From CAYMEV01 sp964431655 [NCBI: uncultured bacterium] (GTDB taxonomy: Bacteria; CAYMEV01), in contig CAYSKJ010000074.1 in assembly GCA_964431655.1 (NCBI GenBank), positions 1-14,673 on the forward strand: a stretch of 14,673 nucleotides of DNA, given 5' to 3'. A program made the translations under genes and the position numbers. Shown here in pieces: positions 9,078-14,673 of this stretch (positions are counted from its first letter, which is position 1; every line of letters begins with the position of its first letter). The notes under the pieces were generated by a model. It was not told the origin of the DNA. It made no database searches and worked only from the letters and a program-made list of their open reading frames with translations.

Positions 9078-9710
9078 TCAGGGGCGTCTGGCTATCTCTC
9101 CGGCAATCCTGTTTACAGCTGACTTCAGGCCGCTGAGAATAACATCATGGTCACTGCTTTTTAATGAAAAGGTATGCTTGGCGGTAAAAAGCGTGGTCCG
9201 CTCATCGGAATCAATCAGCTCCATCTCAAGGGAGAACCTTACATTCTCATTCACCGGGTTATCGACAAAAAACTGGGTATGGCATCCTTCCAGGCATATT
9301 ACAGCCCCTGCCAGGACATATTTCGCTTCCGAGGGATATGAAGAGGTCTGTCTGTCCACATGGGAAAATATGCCCTTTTCCTTAAGGGCATTGGAAACAA
9401 AATCTCCTGCAGTTTTTTTCAGGTTAATTCTTCTCAATTCATTATCGTAAAGCTCATAATCATCATTGCCTATAAAGACAAAATCCGGCACATACAAGGA
9501 TTCACCGGGTTCAATGGCATTATTTGAAGCATAGAACCAGTCAATATCCCCTCCCTTTTTCAGCAGGTCATAATCCCTTATAATCCCCATTCTTTCCTGA
9601 AAAGGAACAAAATTACCCTTGCTTGAGCATCCAGCTGAAAGAAGGGCCAAAATGCACAAAAAAGCAATCATTAGGGAATAAATGCCATCTTTATTAAAAG
9701 GGTATGACAT
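9078..9710 (-). CDS. Lipoprotein of unknown function between ssb and mfd
   Basis: Three ATGs lie in a row at 9716, 9713 and 9710. The third is best because it puts AGGA about 8 nt upstream; this gives 210 aa. The signal ends in a textbook lipobox, LSAGC, with Cys28 lipidated, followed by SSKGN. The mature part has a DYDLLKKGGDIDWFYASN segment, a strand-rich centre and a C-terminal pattern (RFSLEMELIDSDERTTLF, then a helix to RIAGEIARRP). This loosely resembles auxiliary lipoproteins of the LptE/PqiC/DUF4136 kind, which bind an envelope transport complex. That resemblance is weak and I assign no function. The gene overlaps the end of ssb by 17 bp and stops 2 nt before mfd, so it is embedded in the repair genes by position if not by function. 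Confidence 0.88.
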   Translation of the reverse strand: MSYPFNKDGIYSLMIAFLCILALLSAGCSSKGNFVPFQERMGIIRDYDLLKKGGDIDWFYASNNAIEPGESLYVPDFVFIGNDDYELYDNELRRINLKKTAGDFVSNALKEKGIFSHVDRQTSSYPSEAKYVLAGAVICLEGCHTQFFVDNPVNENVRFSLEMELIDSDERTTLFTAKHTFSLKSSDHDVILSGLKSAVNRIAGEIARRP

Positions 9711-10140
9711 CATCATCTTCCTGTATATCGTCCTCCGGGCTCATATCGTCTTTAAATCCGTCATCTCTTGAATCTTTGCTTGAATAATCCCTTGACTCCT
9801 TTCTGTCACCCTGGAGAAGAAGGACAGTATTAGCATTGATTTCAAAAATTTTCCTCTTATTGCCGTTCTGATCAGTGTATTCCCTTGATCTCAGGGATCC
9901 CTCAACATAGACCAGGTTTCCCTTGGAAAGATAATTTTTAACGAACTGTGCTGTTTTTTCCCAGGTAATAACACTGTGCCACTCCGTTCTTTCTCTTCTC
10001 TCATTGCTCGCACTGTCATTCCAGTAGTCTGTGGTAGCGATATTCAGTTTTGTAAGGGTTTTCCCTGAAGATGTGGTCATGGATTCAGGGTCTCTTCCCA
10101 GTCTGCCTATTAGCTGAACTTTATTAAGGTATTGAGCCAT
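9694..10140 (-). CDS. ssb: Single-stranded DNA-binding protein
   Basis: This 148-residue protein binds single-stranded DNA at replication and repair sites as an oligomer. The OB fold spans about residues 1-107: NKVQLIGRLGRDPE near the start, WHSVITWEKTAQFVKNYLSKGNLVYVEGSLRSREY in the middle and the DQNGNKRKIFEINA strand. A short acidic disordered tail follows, ending DDDVIPF, the hydrophobic tip used to recruit partner enzymes. Relative to the usual DDDIPF tip, it has an added V. A very strong AGGAGGAG site 7 nt upstream lies inside the final Glu codons of the glycosyltransferase gene, which stops 1 nt before the ssb start. Confidence 0.97.
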   Translation of the reverse strand: MAQYLNKVQLIGRLGRDPESMTTSSGKTLTKLNIATTDYWNDSASNERRERTEWHSVITWEKTAQFVKNYLSKGNLVYVEGSLRSREYTDQNGNKRKIFEINANTVLLLQGDRKESRDYSSKDSRDDGFKDDMSPEDDIQEDDDVIPF

Positions 10141-10141
10141 T

Positions 10142-11113
10142 TTAATTCTCCTCCTCCCTGTTATATTCTGTTATTTCTTTTATATTAAAGATCGGTTTAT
10201 TCTGGCTTTCATAATATATTCTGACCATCATCTCAGCAAGAAGGCCCAGGGCTATGAACTGAACTCCTACAATAAACATCATAATACCGAGAAGGGCAAC
10301 GGGGTTCCGGTTTATATTGAACTGCATAAAAAGCTTCATGTAAACAGCCGCAAGCTCCAGTATAAAGCTGGAAATAATAGCAAAAAGTCCCACGCCCCCG
10401 AAGATATATATGGGGCCCTTATGGAAACTAAGGAGGAATCTCACTGTTATAAGGTCCAGTACAACCTTGAAAGTCCTTCCAAGGCCATATTTGCTTTTCC
10501 CGAAATCCCTGGGCCTGTGATCTACCTCAACCTCGGTTATCCTGGCTCCGACCCAGGAACACAAGGCCGGAAGGAACCGGTGCATTTCTCCGTATAGTTT
10601 AATGCTCTGTATAACATCTCTGCGGTAGGCTTTCAATGTACAGCCGTAATCATGGAGCTTTACCCCCGTAATTATGGATATAATCCAGTTGGCAATCCTG
10701 GAGGGAAGTATTCTTGTAAAAAACCTGTCCTTTCTCTTCTTCCTCCATCCTGAGACTATATCATAACCCTCCCCGGCTTTGCTGATAAGGCGAGGGATCT
10801 CGGATGGCGGGTTCTGAAGGTCTCCGTCGATCGGAACAATATACATGCCTTTTGCCTCCTGAATTCCTGCTGCCATGGCTGAGGTCTGCCCGAAATTCCT
10901 CCGGAACTGAATAATCCTAATTCTATTAAAGTTATAGGCTGAAATCTCATTTTTGAGGTATTCTACGGTCTTATCCGTGCTTCCGTCATCAATAAAAATA
11001 ATCTCTATATTGTAATCTACGGATTTTTCCAGTTCAGACAGCTCTTCTGCCAGTTTCTTTACATTTGACTGCTCATTATAGAGGGGAATAATTACTGAAA
11101 TTCGATATTCCAT
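10142..11113 (-). CDS. GT2 family polyprenyl-phosphate glycosyltransferase (DPM1/ArnC/GtrB type)
   Basis: The 323-residue enzyme has a GT2 domain at the N-terminus: SVIIPLYNEQSNV (6-18), IDDGSTD (41-47), NFGQTSAMAAGI (73-84) and the metal-binding DGD (96-98) followed by LQNPPSEIP. The late motif HRPRDFGKSKYG (199-210) is typical of the family. Two C-terminal membrane helices follow (about 235-258 and 272-298), then a short charged tail. Such enzymes load a sugar from a nucleotide donor onto undecaprenyl phosphate at the inner membrane for polysaccharide or lipid A modification. The sugar cannot be read from sequence. ATG 11113 has only a distant AGGA. It is probably the first gene of the run that continues into ssb. 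Confidence 0.93.
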   Translation of the reverse strand: MEYRISVIIPLYNEQSNVKKLAEELSELEKSVDYNIEIIFIDDGSTDKTVEYLKNEISAYNFNRIRIIQFRRNFGQTSAMAAGIQEAKGMYIVPIDGDLQNPPSEIPRLISKAGEGYDIVSGWRKKRKDRFFTRILPSRIANWIISIITGVKLHDYGCTLKAYRRDVIQSIKLYGEMHRFLPALCSWVGARITEVEVDHRPRDFGKSKYGLGRTFKVVLDLITVRFLLSFHKGPIYIFGGVGLFAIISSFILELAAVYMKLFMQFNINRNPVALLGIMMFIVGVQFIALGLLAEMMVRIYYESQNKPIFNIKEITEYNREEEN

Positions 11114-11120
11114 AAATATT

Positions 11121-11149
11121 TTGTTATTTCCTATTAGGCCTTAAGTCAA
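11121..11149 (-). promoter_or_regulatory. Candidate promoter upstream of the glycosyltransferase-ssb-mfd run
   Basis: In the 53-nt gap, the minus strand has TTGACT (11149-11144; 5/6 to consensus), 17 nt, then TAACAA (11126-11121; 3/6). The -35 element is good but the -10 is weak. No clear terminator for the upstream aldo/keto reductase gene was seen in the same gap, so readthrough is also possible. Confidence 0.35.
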
Positions 11150-11166
11150 TAAAATAATGACCGTTC

Positions 11167-12177
11167 TCAAGTTCTGACAATATCAGCACCTTTCCTCAGC
11201 ATCTCGATTATATTCAGGCCATAGGCGCATTTTCTTTCACATTCCCCACAGCCCGTACAGTCCTGGAATTTTTTTGCCTGTCCCTCAAGCCTTTCCAGCA
11301 CCCACTCCTTAAGGTTATATCTCTCCCAGTAGGCAATCAAAAGAAGCAGAAAAGGAATATTAAGCCCCTGGGGACAGGGCATGCAGTATTCGCATCTTCG
11401 GCAGAATTCCCCGCTCCACAATGCTTTTTCTTCATAAAGCATTGACATCTCCTTTTCATCAGGCTTTTCTATATTCGGCAGAACCGACAGATTATCATCA
11501 ACCTGGCTTTTGCTGTCCATACCGCACAAAGCAACGGATGTCCCCCTGCTGAGTATATACCTCAGATTAAGGGCTACCCTCCTTAAAGCTCCCCCTGCCG
11601 CAGGCTTCATGGCCAGGACGGGAATATCCATGGAGACAGCCAGGGGAATAAGCACTCTTTCACACTCCGTCTCAATGATATTATGGGGAACCTGCACCGC
11701 TTCAAATATCCCCAGCATTAAAGCCTCAGCAAGCACACCGGGGATATGGCCCGTAATACCAATATGCTTTACCCTGCCTGCTTTCCTGGCCTCTGTAAGA
11801 GCCCTTAATGCCCCTTTTTCCATATCAGTGATTTTTTTCAGTTCCTGCAGCGAGTTTACACAATGAAGCTGATAAAGGAAGATAAAATCCTGCTTCATTT
11901 TATTAAGGGATATCTCAATATCCCTTTTCATATCCTCATAAGACCTTACCATGGATTTGGTAGCTGTATAGACCCCGGGGCCGAAGCTTTCAAGAGCATG
12001 CCCGATCTTCTCCTCAGAATCTGTGTAGCCCCTGGCGGTGTCAACCAGGTTGATCCCCCTGGAAAAGGCATAATGCAGAAGGCCTATGGCATCCTTCATT
12101 CCAAGCCTCTGTATGGGTATTCCCCCGAAACCTACAGGATTTATCAGCCTCCTGCTTACCATCTCCTGGATATTCAT
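11167..12177 (-). CDS. Aldo/keto reductase with two C-terminal [4Fe-4S] ferredoxin-type motifs
   Basis: I chose ATG 12177 (336 aa), preceded by GGGCAGGG about 9 nt upstream. A TTG at 12204 would add 9 residues and overlap the preceding stop as TTGA; either is possible. The barrel begins VGFGGIPI. The catalytic tetrad is complete: Asp46 and Tyr51 (NLVDTARGYTDSE), Lys74 (TATKSM) and His105 (LYQLHCVN). The C-terminal region adds CRRCEYCMPCPQGLNIP (Cys 259, 262, 265, 268) and CTGCGECERKCAYGLNI (Cys 307, 310, 313, 317), each suited to one [4Fe-4S] cluster. These clusters suggest electron transfer to or from ferredoxin rather than a simple NADPH-carbonyl reaction. Substrate is unknown. It is the last gene of an operon with a DUF4911-like and a DHOD-like protein. 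Confidence 0.92.
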   Translation of the reverse strand: MNIQEMVSRRLINPVGFGGIPIQRLGMKDAIGLLHYAFSRGINLVDTARGYTDSEEKIGHALESFGPGVYTATKSMVRSYEDMKRDIEISLNKMKQDFIFLYQLHCVNSLQELKKITDMEKGALRALTEARKAGRVKHIGITGHIPGVLAEALMLGIFEAVQVPHNIIETECERVLIPLAVSMDIPVLAMKPAAGGALRRVALNLRYILSRGTSVALCGMDSKSQVDDNLSVLPNIEKPDEKEMSMLYEEKALWSGEFCRRCEYCMPCPQGLNIPFLLLLIAYWERYNLKEWVLERLEGQAKKFQDCTGCGECERKCAYGLNIIEMLRKGADIVRT

Positions 12178-12200
12178 GTCTTTGTTCCCTGCCCTTTCAT

Positions 12201-12464
12201 TCAATAGTATTTAAGCCTTATACCGCTGTCTTTTACCTCTCTTCTGGATACAATGCAGATACTGCTGTTACTGGAAAGATCCTCAAGTATTTCTACCGCC
12301 TGGTCCAGAAAAGGGGCTGTAACATAGAGAACCATCCCTCTGCCCACCCTTGAGCATTTATCAAGAAAAAAAAGGTTCTCATAGCTTTCAGCAATAAACC
12401 TTAGAAATACTATATCCCGGTTTTCAATCAGGATATCAATCCTGTGCCAGGTTATATCATGCAA
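12201..12464 (-). CDS. DUF4911-like small protein
   Basis: An 87-residue cytoplasmic protein with no signal or membrane segment. The pattern of a strand (RIDILI), a helix-rich FLRFIAESYENLFFLDK, and a second strand GMVLYVTAPFLDQAVEILEDL fits the DUF4911 family as I recall it, with an alternating alpha/beta (ferredoxin-like) outline. Function is unknown. The start is TTG at 12464: the in-frame stretch upstream offers no ATG or GTG and the next ATG is deep in the protein, but no strong ribosome site is seen. It lies 8 nt after the flavoprotein stop, and its stop touches the alternative TTG start of the aldo/keto reductase, so it is surely co-transcribed with both. Confidence 0.72.
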   Translation of the reverse strand: MHDITWHRIDILIENRDIVFLRFIAESYENLFFLDKCSRVGRGMVLYVTAPFLDQAVEILEDLSSNSSICIVSRREVKDSGIRLKYY

Positions 12465-12472
12465 TGCACGAT

Positions 12473-13456
12473 TTATTCTATCCCTACAAGGGCTTTTATA
12501 TACTGAAGCCTGTGATATAGCTCAGGTTTATCGCTTTCCTTCTGGGAGAGCTTTCCCTGAAAATCACTGATGCTTTCAAAACCCCTGGCATCCATCCAGT
12601 CGGATATCTCTTTCAGCATATCCTTTATACAGCCCAGCCCGTTAATGTATAATGCAGAGCATATCTGCACCGCATTCGCACCCGCCAGAAGCATTTTTAT
12701 AATGCCCCCGGAATCATGTATCCCTCTTGCTGAAGCAATATCGCATTTCAATATGCCTGAAAGGATGGCTGTCCACCGGAGTGAAAGATTTATCTCTTCA
12801 GGAGAACTGAATTTCTGGCCCGGAACCACCTTCATGCTTTTTGTATCTATATCGAACTGGTAAAAGCGGTTGAATATTACAATCCCCCTGGCCCCTGCAG
12901 CCCTCAAATTCTGAGTGAAATTAGGAAGCGAGGAGAAGTGGGGGCCTATCTTTATGGAAACCGGTATCCTTAAACTCCCGGATAGCTTCTCAACCACCGA
13001 TATAAACTCATCCTCCACCATTTTAGAGTCATAGAGAGGACCCTTGTTAATGGTTGCCATATTTATCTCCAGGGCATCAGCACCGGCTGATTCAATCTGT
13101 CTTGCATACTTTAGCCATCCCTTTGAGGATACACAGTTAAGGCTCGCTATAACAGGTATATCGGTAAATCTTTTGGCCTCCTGGATAAGCTTTGCATAAT
13201 TTTCGGGTCCAAGGCTCATGCCAATGTTCTTTACATACTCAAAAGCCTCGGAATGCCACGAAGGCAGGCTGTAGCTCTCTATTTCCTCCTTATCTGCAAA
13301 TATCTGCTCTTCAAAGAGAGATTTAAGGACAATAGCCCCGGCACCCGCTTCACAGCATTTCTTTATACCCTCTATCTTCCCTGTAATACCGCAGCTGGCG
13401 ACTATGACAGGATTCTTAAGCTCGAATCCCAAATATCTGGTTTTAAGGTTCTGCAT
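12473..13456 (-). CDS. Dihydroorotate dehydrogenase-like flavoprotein (not a typical PyrD)
   Basis: The 327-residue protein is a TIM-barrel FMN oxidoreductase of the class-1 DHOD superfamily: FELKNPVIVASCGIT (11-25), AIVLKSL with Lys45, PVIASLNC, SIKIGP with Lys169, and the FMN-phosphate region ASARGIHDSGG (241-251) and GANAVQICSALY. At the active-site loop, real class-1 PyrD enzymes have NxSCPN; here the sequence is LEINMATINKGP (129-140), with Thr near 135 in place of the catalytic Cys. That fits the DHOD-like family whose substrate is not established, so I give no pyrD symbol. AAGGAG lies 11 nt upstream of the ATG. It heads the operon with a DUF4911-like protein and an Fe-S aldo/keto reductase, a possible electron partner. 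Confidence 0.9.
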   Translation of the reverse strand: MQNLKTRYLGFELKNPVIVASCGITGKIEGIKKCCEAGAGAIVLKSLFEEQIFADKEEIESYSLPSWHSEAFEYVKNIGMSLGPENYAKLIQEAKRFTDIPVIASLNCVSSKGWLKYARQIESAGADALEINMATINKGPLYDSKMVEDEFISVVEKLSGSLRIPVSIKIGPHFSSLPNFTQNLRAAGARGIVIFNRFYQFDIDTKSMKVVPGQKFSSPEEINLSLRWTAILSGILKCDIASARGIHDSGGIIKMLLAGANAVQICSALYINGLGCIKDMLKEISDWMDARGFESISDFQGKLSQKESDKPELYHRLQYIKALVGIE

Positions 13457-13496
13457 TATTCCAGTATCTCCTTATATTTGAATTATTCACTGGCTA

Positions 13497-13525
13497 AATA
13501 TACCACCTGAATCTGTTTCATGCAA
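13497..13525 (-). promoter_or_regulatory. Candidate promoter of the flavoprotein/aldo-keto reductase operon
   Basis: On the minus strand TTGCAT (13525-13520) is 17 nt from TATATT (13502-13497), matching consensus at 3/6 and 5/6. It is about 40 nt before the ATG, with the AAGGAG ribosome site between. The position is sensible for the first gene of the operon. Confidence 0.4.
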
Positions 13526-13550
13526 ATTATTAAAGATTCTTGTTAAAACA

Positions 13551-13575
13551 AAATAGAAATGTCCCCGTTCCCCTT
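13551..13575. repeat. Possible REP/transposase-end remnant
   Basis: The minus strand reads GGGGAACGGGGACATTTCTA followed by TTT. This GGGGACATTTCTATTT-type motif resembles, from memory, ends associated with RAYT/IS200-like elements in many bacteria. No transposase lies nearby and only one copy is present in the window, so this is tentative. Confidence 0.25.
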
Positions 13576-13763
13576 CTAATAATTTGGTATTTCATATCGG
13601 CTGGAAGAAAAATTACAGAACTTCATACCGCAGGATACTCATTATTTTTTATCCTGAAGGCCAGTGACAAATTCTATTAAATACCATGGTTATAAAATAC
13701 CGCCTTTCTGTGTTATCCAGTGTTTAAGGATACTCAGAGCTTTTTATATCCCTTATATATGCT

Positions 13764-13792
13764 GAAGCAAAAAGATCCGTCCCTTTTGCTTC
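13764..13792. repeat. Inverted repeat, 9-bp stem with 11-nt loop
   Basis: GAAGCAAAA (13764-13772) and TTTTGCTTC (13784-13792) pair perfectly around an 11-nt loop. No T-tract follows on either strand, so a simple intrinsic terminator is unlikely. It lies 9 nt beyond the GC-rich hairpin and may be part of the same element. Confidence 0.75.
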
Positions 13793-13801
13793 GGGAGGAT
13801 A

Positions 13802-13821
13802 GCAGGGGGCAAGCCCCCTGC
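13802..13821. repeat. Perfect GC-rich hairpin/cruciform downstream of the DUF1566 gene
   Basis: GCAGGGGGC (13802-13810) and GCCCCCTGC (13813-13821) are perfect complements around two bases; in practice this is an 8-bp stem with a 4-nt loop (CTTG on the coding strand). It lies 31 nt after the stop of the DUF1566 gene. There is no trailing T-run, so it is a poor intrinsic terminator. Size and position are like the stem-loop that follows the variable region in known diversity-generating retroelements, though the spacing is longer than in phage BPP-1. Confidence 0.9.
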
Positions 13822-13852
13822 ACCCCCAAAGTATCAAATTACCAAATGATCT

Positions 13853-13990
13853 CTATTGCCCGCTGCGGACCGGCCAGGCATAGCCGGTACCCGCCTTAAA
13901 GTTGAGGTCCACAAAGCCGTAGCCCAGGAGCACGTTCCACGCACTGGCCGTAAGGTAAGCAAAGGTAGTAGACGACCAGTTGCGGTACTG
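13853..13990 (-). other. Candidate DGR variable region (VR) at the 3' end of the DUF1566 gene
   Basis: From TGG at 13978 to CGC at 13865 (38 codons) none ends in A, and A makes up about 15% of the segment to the stop, against about 28% in the matching part of unit one (hand counts). Variable codons GAC, CTC, AAC, TTT, GGT, ACC and GGC all end in C or T and can be derived from AAC or AAT by changing only A. The GC-rich end TGGCCGGTCCGCAGCGGGC could act as the IMH-like site. The left boundary (about 13990) is a guess, since no template repeat is visible. Confidence 0.6.
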
Positions 13991-14673
13991 AACACCGGTA
14001 AAGGGATGCCCGTCTGGCAATGCAGGATAATTCTCTGAAAGGTCTATAAGGCTGTGAAGCTCAAGGACATTGGGTAGCCTCCAGTCATCATGGCCCCCGT
14101 TTGTAAGGGCATTGCACCAGTCTATGGCATCATTCCAGGCCTTAAGTCCGTCAATATTTGCATCTTTGGTCCACATAAGCCCTGTTAAATTGTCCGTTAC
14201 CGTCCCGTCACCATGATCAGTAAACCTTGGATCGGGCCACTGGACTCCCATCTGGTAATACCCGTCATCTCCATCACGATAAGAGGTTATCTGCCCTGTC
14301 CGCGGGACTGGGGCAGGACCGTCAGTTAAACCCCGCACTGCCCAGGTATAGTGTGTATCAGTCTTATCATAATACAACGAATGTCCATAACCTATATTTA
14401 CATACCAGGCATTACCGGTACTATTGGTATAAGTGGATGAGGACCAGTAATCGCTGTTCTGAACATCTGTGAAGGGATGGCCGGCAGGCAGTCCCGGGTT
14501 GTATTCCCCATTATCCAGAAGGCTCAAAAGCTCGCTCCTGTTGGGCAGGCGCCAGTCAGAATGGCCCCCGTGGGTAAGGGCATTGCACCAGTCTATGGCA
14601 TCGTTCCATGTCTTTTCCCCGTCAATATTGGCGCTTTTGGTCCACATAAGCCCTGTTAGATTGTCCGTTACTG
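13853..14673 (-). CDS. Tandem DUF1566 (Lcl/C-type-lectin-like) protein, 5' end outside the window; candidate DGR target
   Basis: The frame is open to the right edge: codons upstream of the ATG at 14647 still encode VTDNLTGL, matching the start of the second repeat, so that ATG is internal. Two units are visible, each with DNLTGLMWTK, ANIDG, WNDAIDWCNALT, DWRLPN, GHPFTxVQ, a WSS motif and a final WxVR. They are joined by a linker (PAPVPRTGQITSYRDGDDGYYQMG, in parts) and repeat every 157 residues. DUF1566 domains have a C-type-lectin-like fold and usually sit on exported or surface proteins; no signal is visible because the N-terminus is missing. The last unit ends TGYAWPVRSGQ then TAG. Its final 38 codons are strikingly diverged from unit one and adenine-poor, as expected for a DGR variable region. 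Binding partner unknown. Confidence 0.9.
   Translation of the reverse strand, partial: VTDNLTGLMWTKSANIDGEKTWNDAIDWCNALTHGGHSDWRLPNRSELLSLLDNGEYNPGLPAGHPFTDVQNSDYWSSSTYTNSTGNAWYVNIGYGHSLYYDKTDTHYTWAVRGLTDGPAPVPRTGQITSYRDGDDGYYQMGVQWPDPRFTDHGDGTVTDNLTGLMWTKDANIDGLKAWNDAIDWCNALTNGGHDDWRLPNVLELHSLIDLSENYPALPDGHPFTGVQYRNWSSTTFAYLTASAWNVLLGYGFVDLNFKAGTGYAWPVRSGQ
14091..14202. repeat. DUF1566 coding repeat, second (3') copy
   Basis: This 112-bp segment matches 14562-14673 with 15 mismatches by hand (about 87% identity). It encodes the N-terminal half of the second DUF1566 unit. The offset is 471 bp, exactly 157 codons, so the copies are in frame. Confidence 0.9.
14562..14673. repeat. DUF1566 coding repeat, first copy, cut by the window edge
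   Basis: Partner of 14091-14202. The match continues to the last base of the window, so the repeat, and probably further units, extend beyond it. Confidence 0.88.

Larger units (their letters stand above)
13457..13852. other. 396-bp intergenic region
   Basis: No gene is supported on either strand here. It holds, from right to left, three imperfect ATTTG-type units after the DUF1566 stop, a perfect GC-rich hairpin, a second hairpin, a weak 7-bp inverted repeat (CAGGATA at 13631, TATCCTG at 13650), a possible repeat remnant near 13551-13575, and a candidate promoter and ribosome site for the flavoprotein operon. I found no copy of the neighbouring DUF1566 3' end, so no template repeat. Confidence 0.7.

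Noticed and set aside
10756-10950. A 64-codon minus-strand frame inside the glycosyltransferase
   Set aside because: It is a frame-shifted shadow of the conserved GT2 catalytic region.
12473-13456. Genuine pyrD
   Set aside because: The catalytic Cys/Ser motif of class-1 and class-2 dihydroorotate dehydrogenases is replaced, and no pyrimidine genes are adjacent.
13802-13821. Intrinsic terminator of the DUF1566 gene
   Set aside because: The stem is strong, but no T-tract follows on the minus or plus strand, so I kept it as a structural repeat.
13457-13852. A DGR template repeat or reverse transcriptase fragment
   Set aside because: No AAC-rich copy of the DUF1566 3' end and no coding segment is present in this gap.
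14477-14659. ATG 14647 as the true start of the DUF1566 gene, and the plus-strand frame opposite it
   Set aside because: The minus-strand frame stays open to the edge and encodes the expected VTDNLTGL upstream, so the ATG is an internal methionine; the plus-strand frame is a shadow.
1-14673. tRNA, rRNA or CRISPR array
   Set aside because: No tRNA-like cloverleaf, rRNA segment or regularly spaced repeat-spacer pattern was seen by eye on either strand.

Overview
The window is a compact, almost entirely minus-strand stretch of a bacterial chromosome. The organism appears to have two membranes: there are at least two confident lipoprotein signals, three SurA/PpiC-type periplasmic chaperone homologues, and a lipid-linked-sugar type glycosyltransferase. 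Iron-sulphur and flavin oxidoreductases fit an anaerobic or microaerophilic lifestyle. The phylum cannot be fixed from the sequence alone. The mfd-PpiC-SurA order, a DUF4911-like gene and DUF1566 proteins would suit a deltaproteobacterial, spirochaete or nitrospirota-like lineage, but this is inference.

Layout, in the direction of transcription (right to left). (1) From the right edge to 13853 lies the 3' part of a gene encoding tandem DUF1566 (Lcl/C-type-lectin-like) domains. (2) From 13852 to 13457 is a 396-bp non-coding gap holding two hairpins and a possible short repeat remnant. (3) From 13456 to 11167 is a three-gene oxidoreductase operon: a dihydroorotate dehydrogenase-like flavoprotein, a DUF4911-like small protein and an aldo/keto reductase with two C-terminal Fe-S motifs. 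(4) From 11113 to 4811 is a tightly packed run: GT2 polyprenyl-phosphate glycosyltransferase, ssb, an unknown lipoprotein, mfd and a parvulin-type chaperone. (5) After a 60-94 bp gap with a plausible promoter come a degenerate SurA-like lipoprotein, a SurA/PrsA-like PPIase, an NfeD/1510-N-type membrane protease, a slipin, and a partial unknown protein running off the left edge. Genes overlap or nearly touch in most of groups 3-5, so translational coupling is likely.

How the genes work together. Groups 4 and 5 combine genome maintenance (SSB, Mfd) with envelope protein folding and quality control (three SurA/PpiC-like proteins, then the NfeD protease with its slipin partner). The oxidoreductase operon looks like a small redox pathway of unknown substrate.

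The most interesting element is the right-edge gene. Its last DUF1566 repeat looks like the variable region of a diversity-generating retroelement (DGR) target. The first halves of the two repeats are about 87% identical in DNA, but the last 38 codons before the stop are only about 55% identical. In that last segment adenine is depleted, and the variable codons fit A-to-N changes of AAC/AAT codons. A GC-rich constant end, a stop codon and a perfect GC-rich hairpin follow. No reverse transcriptase, accessory gene or template repeat lies in this window, so if it is a DGR target, the machinery is outside it. Identities and base counts are hand counts.
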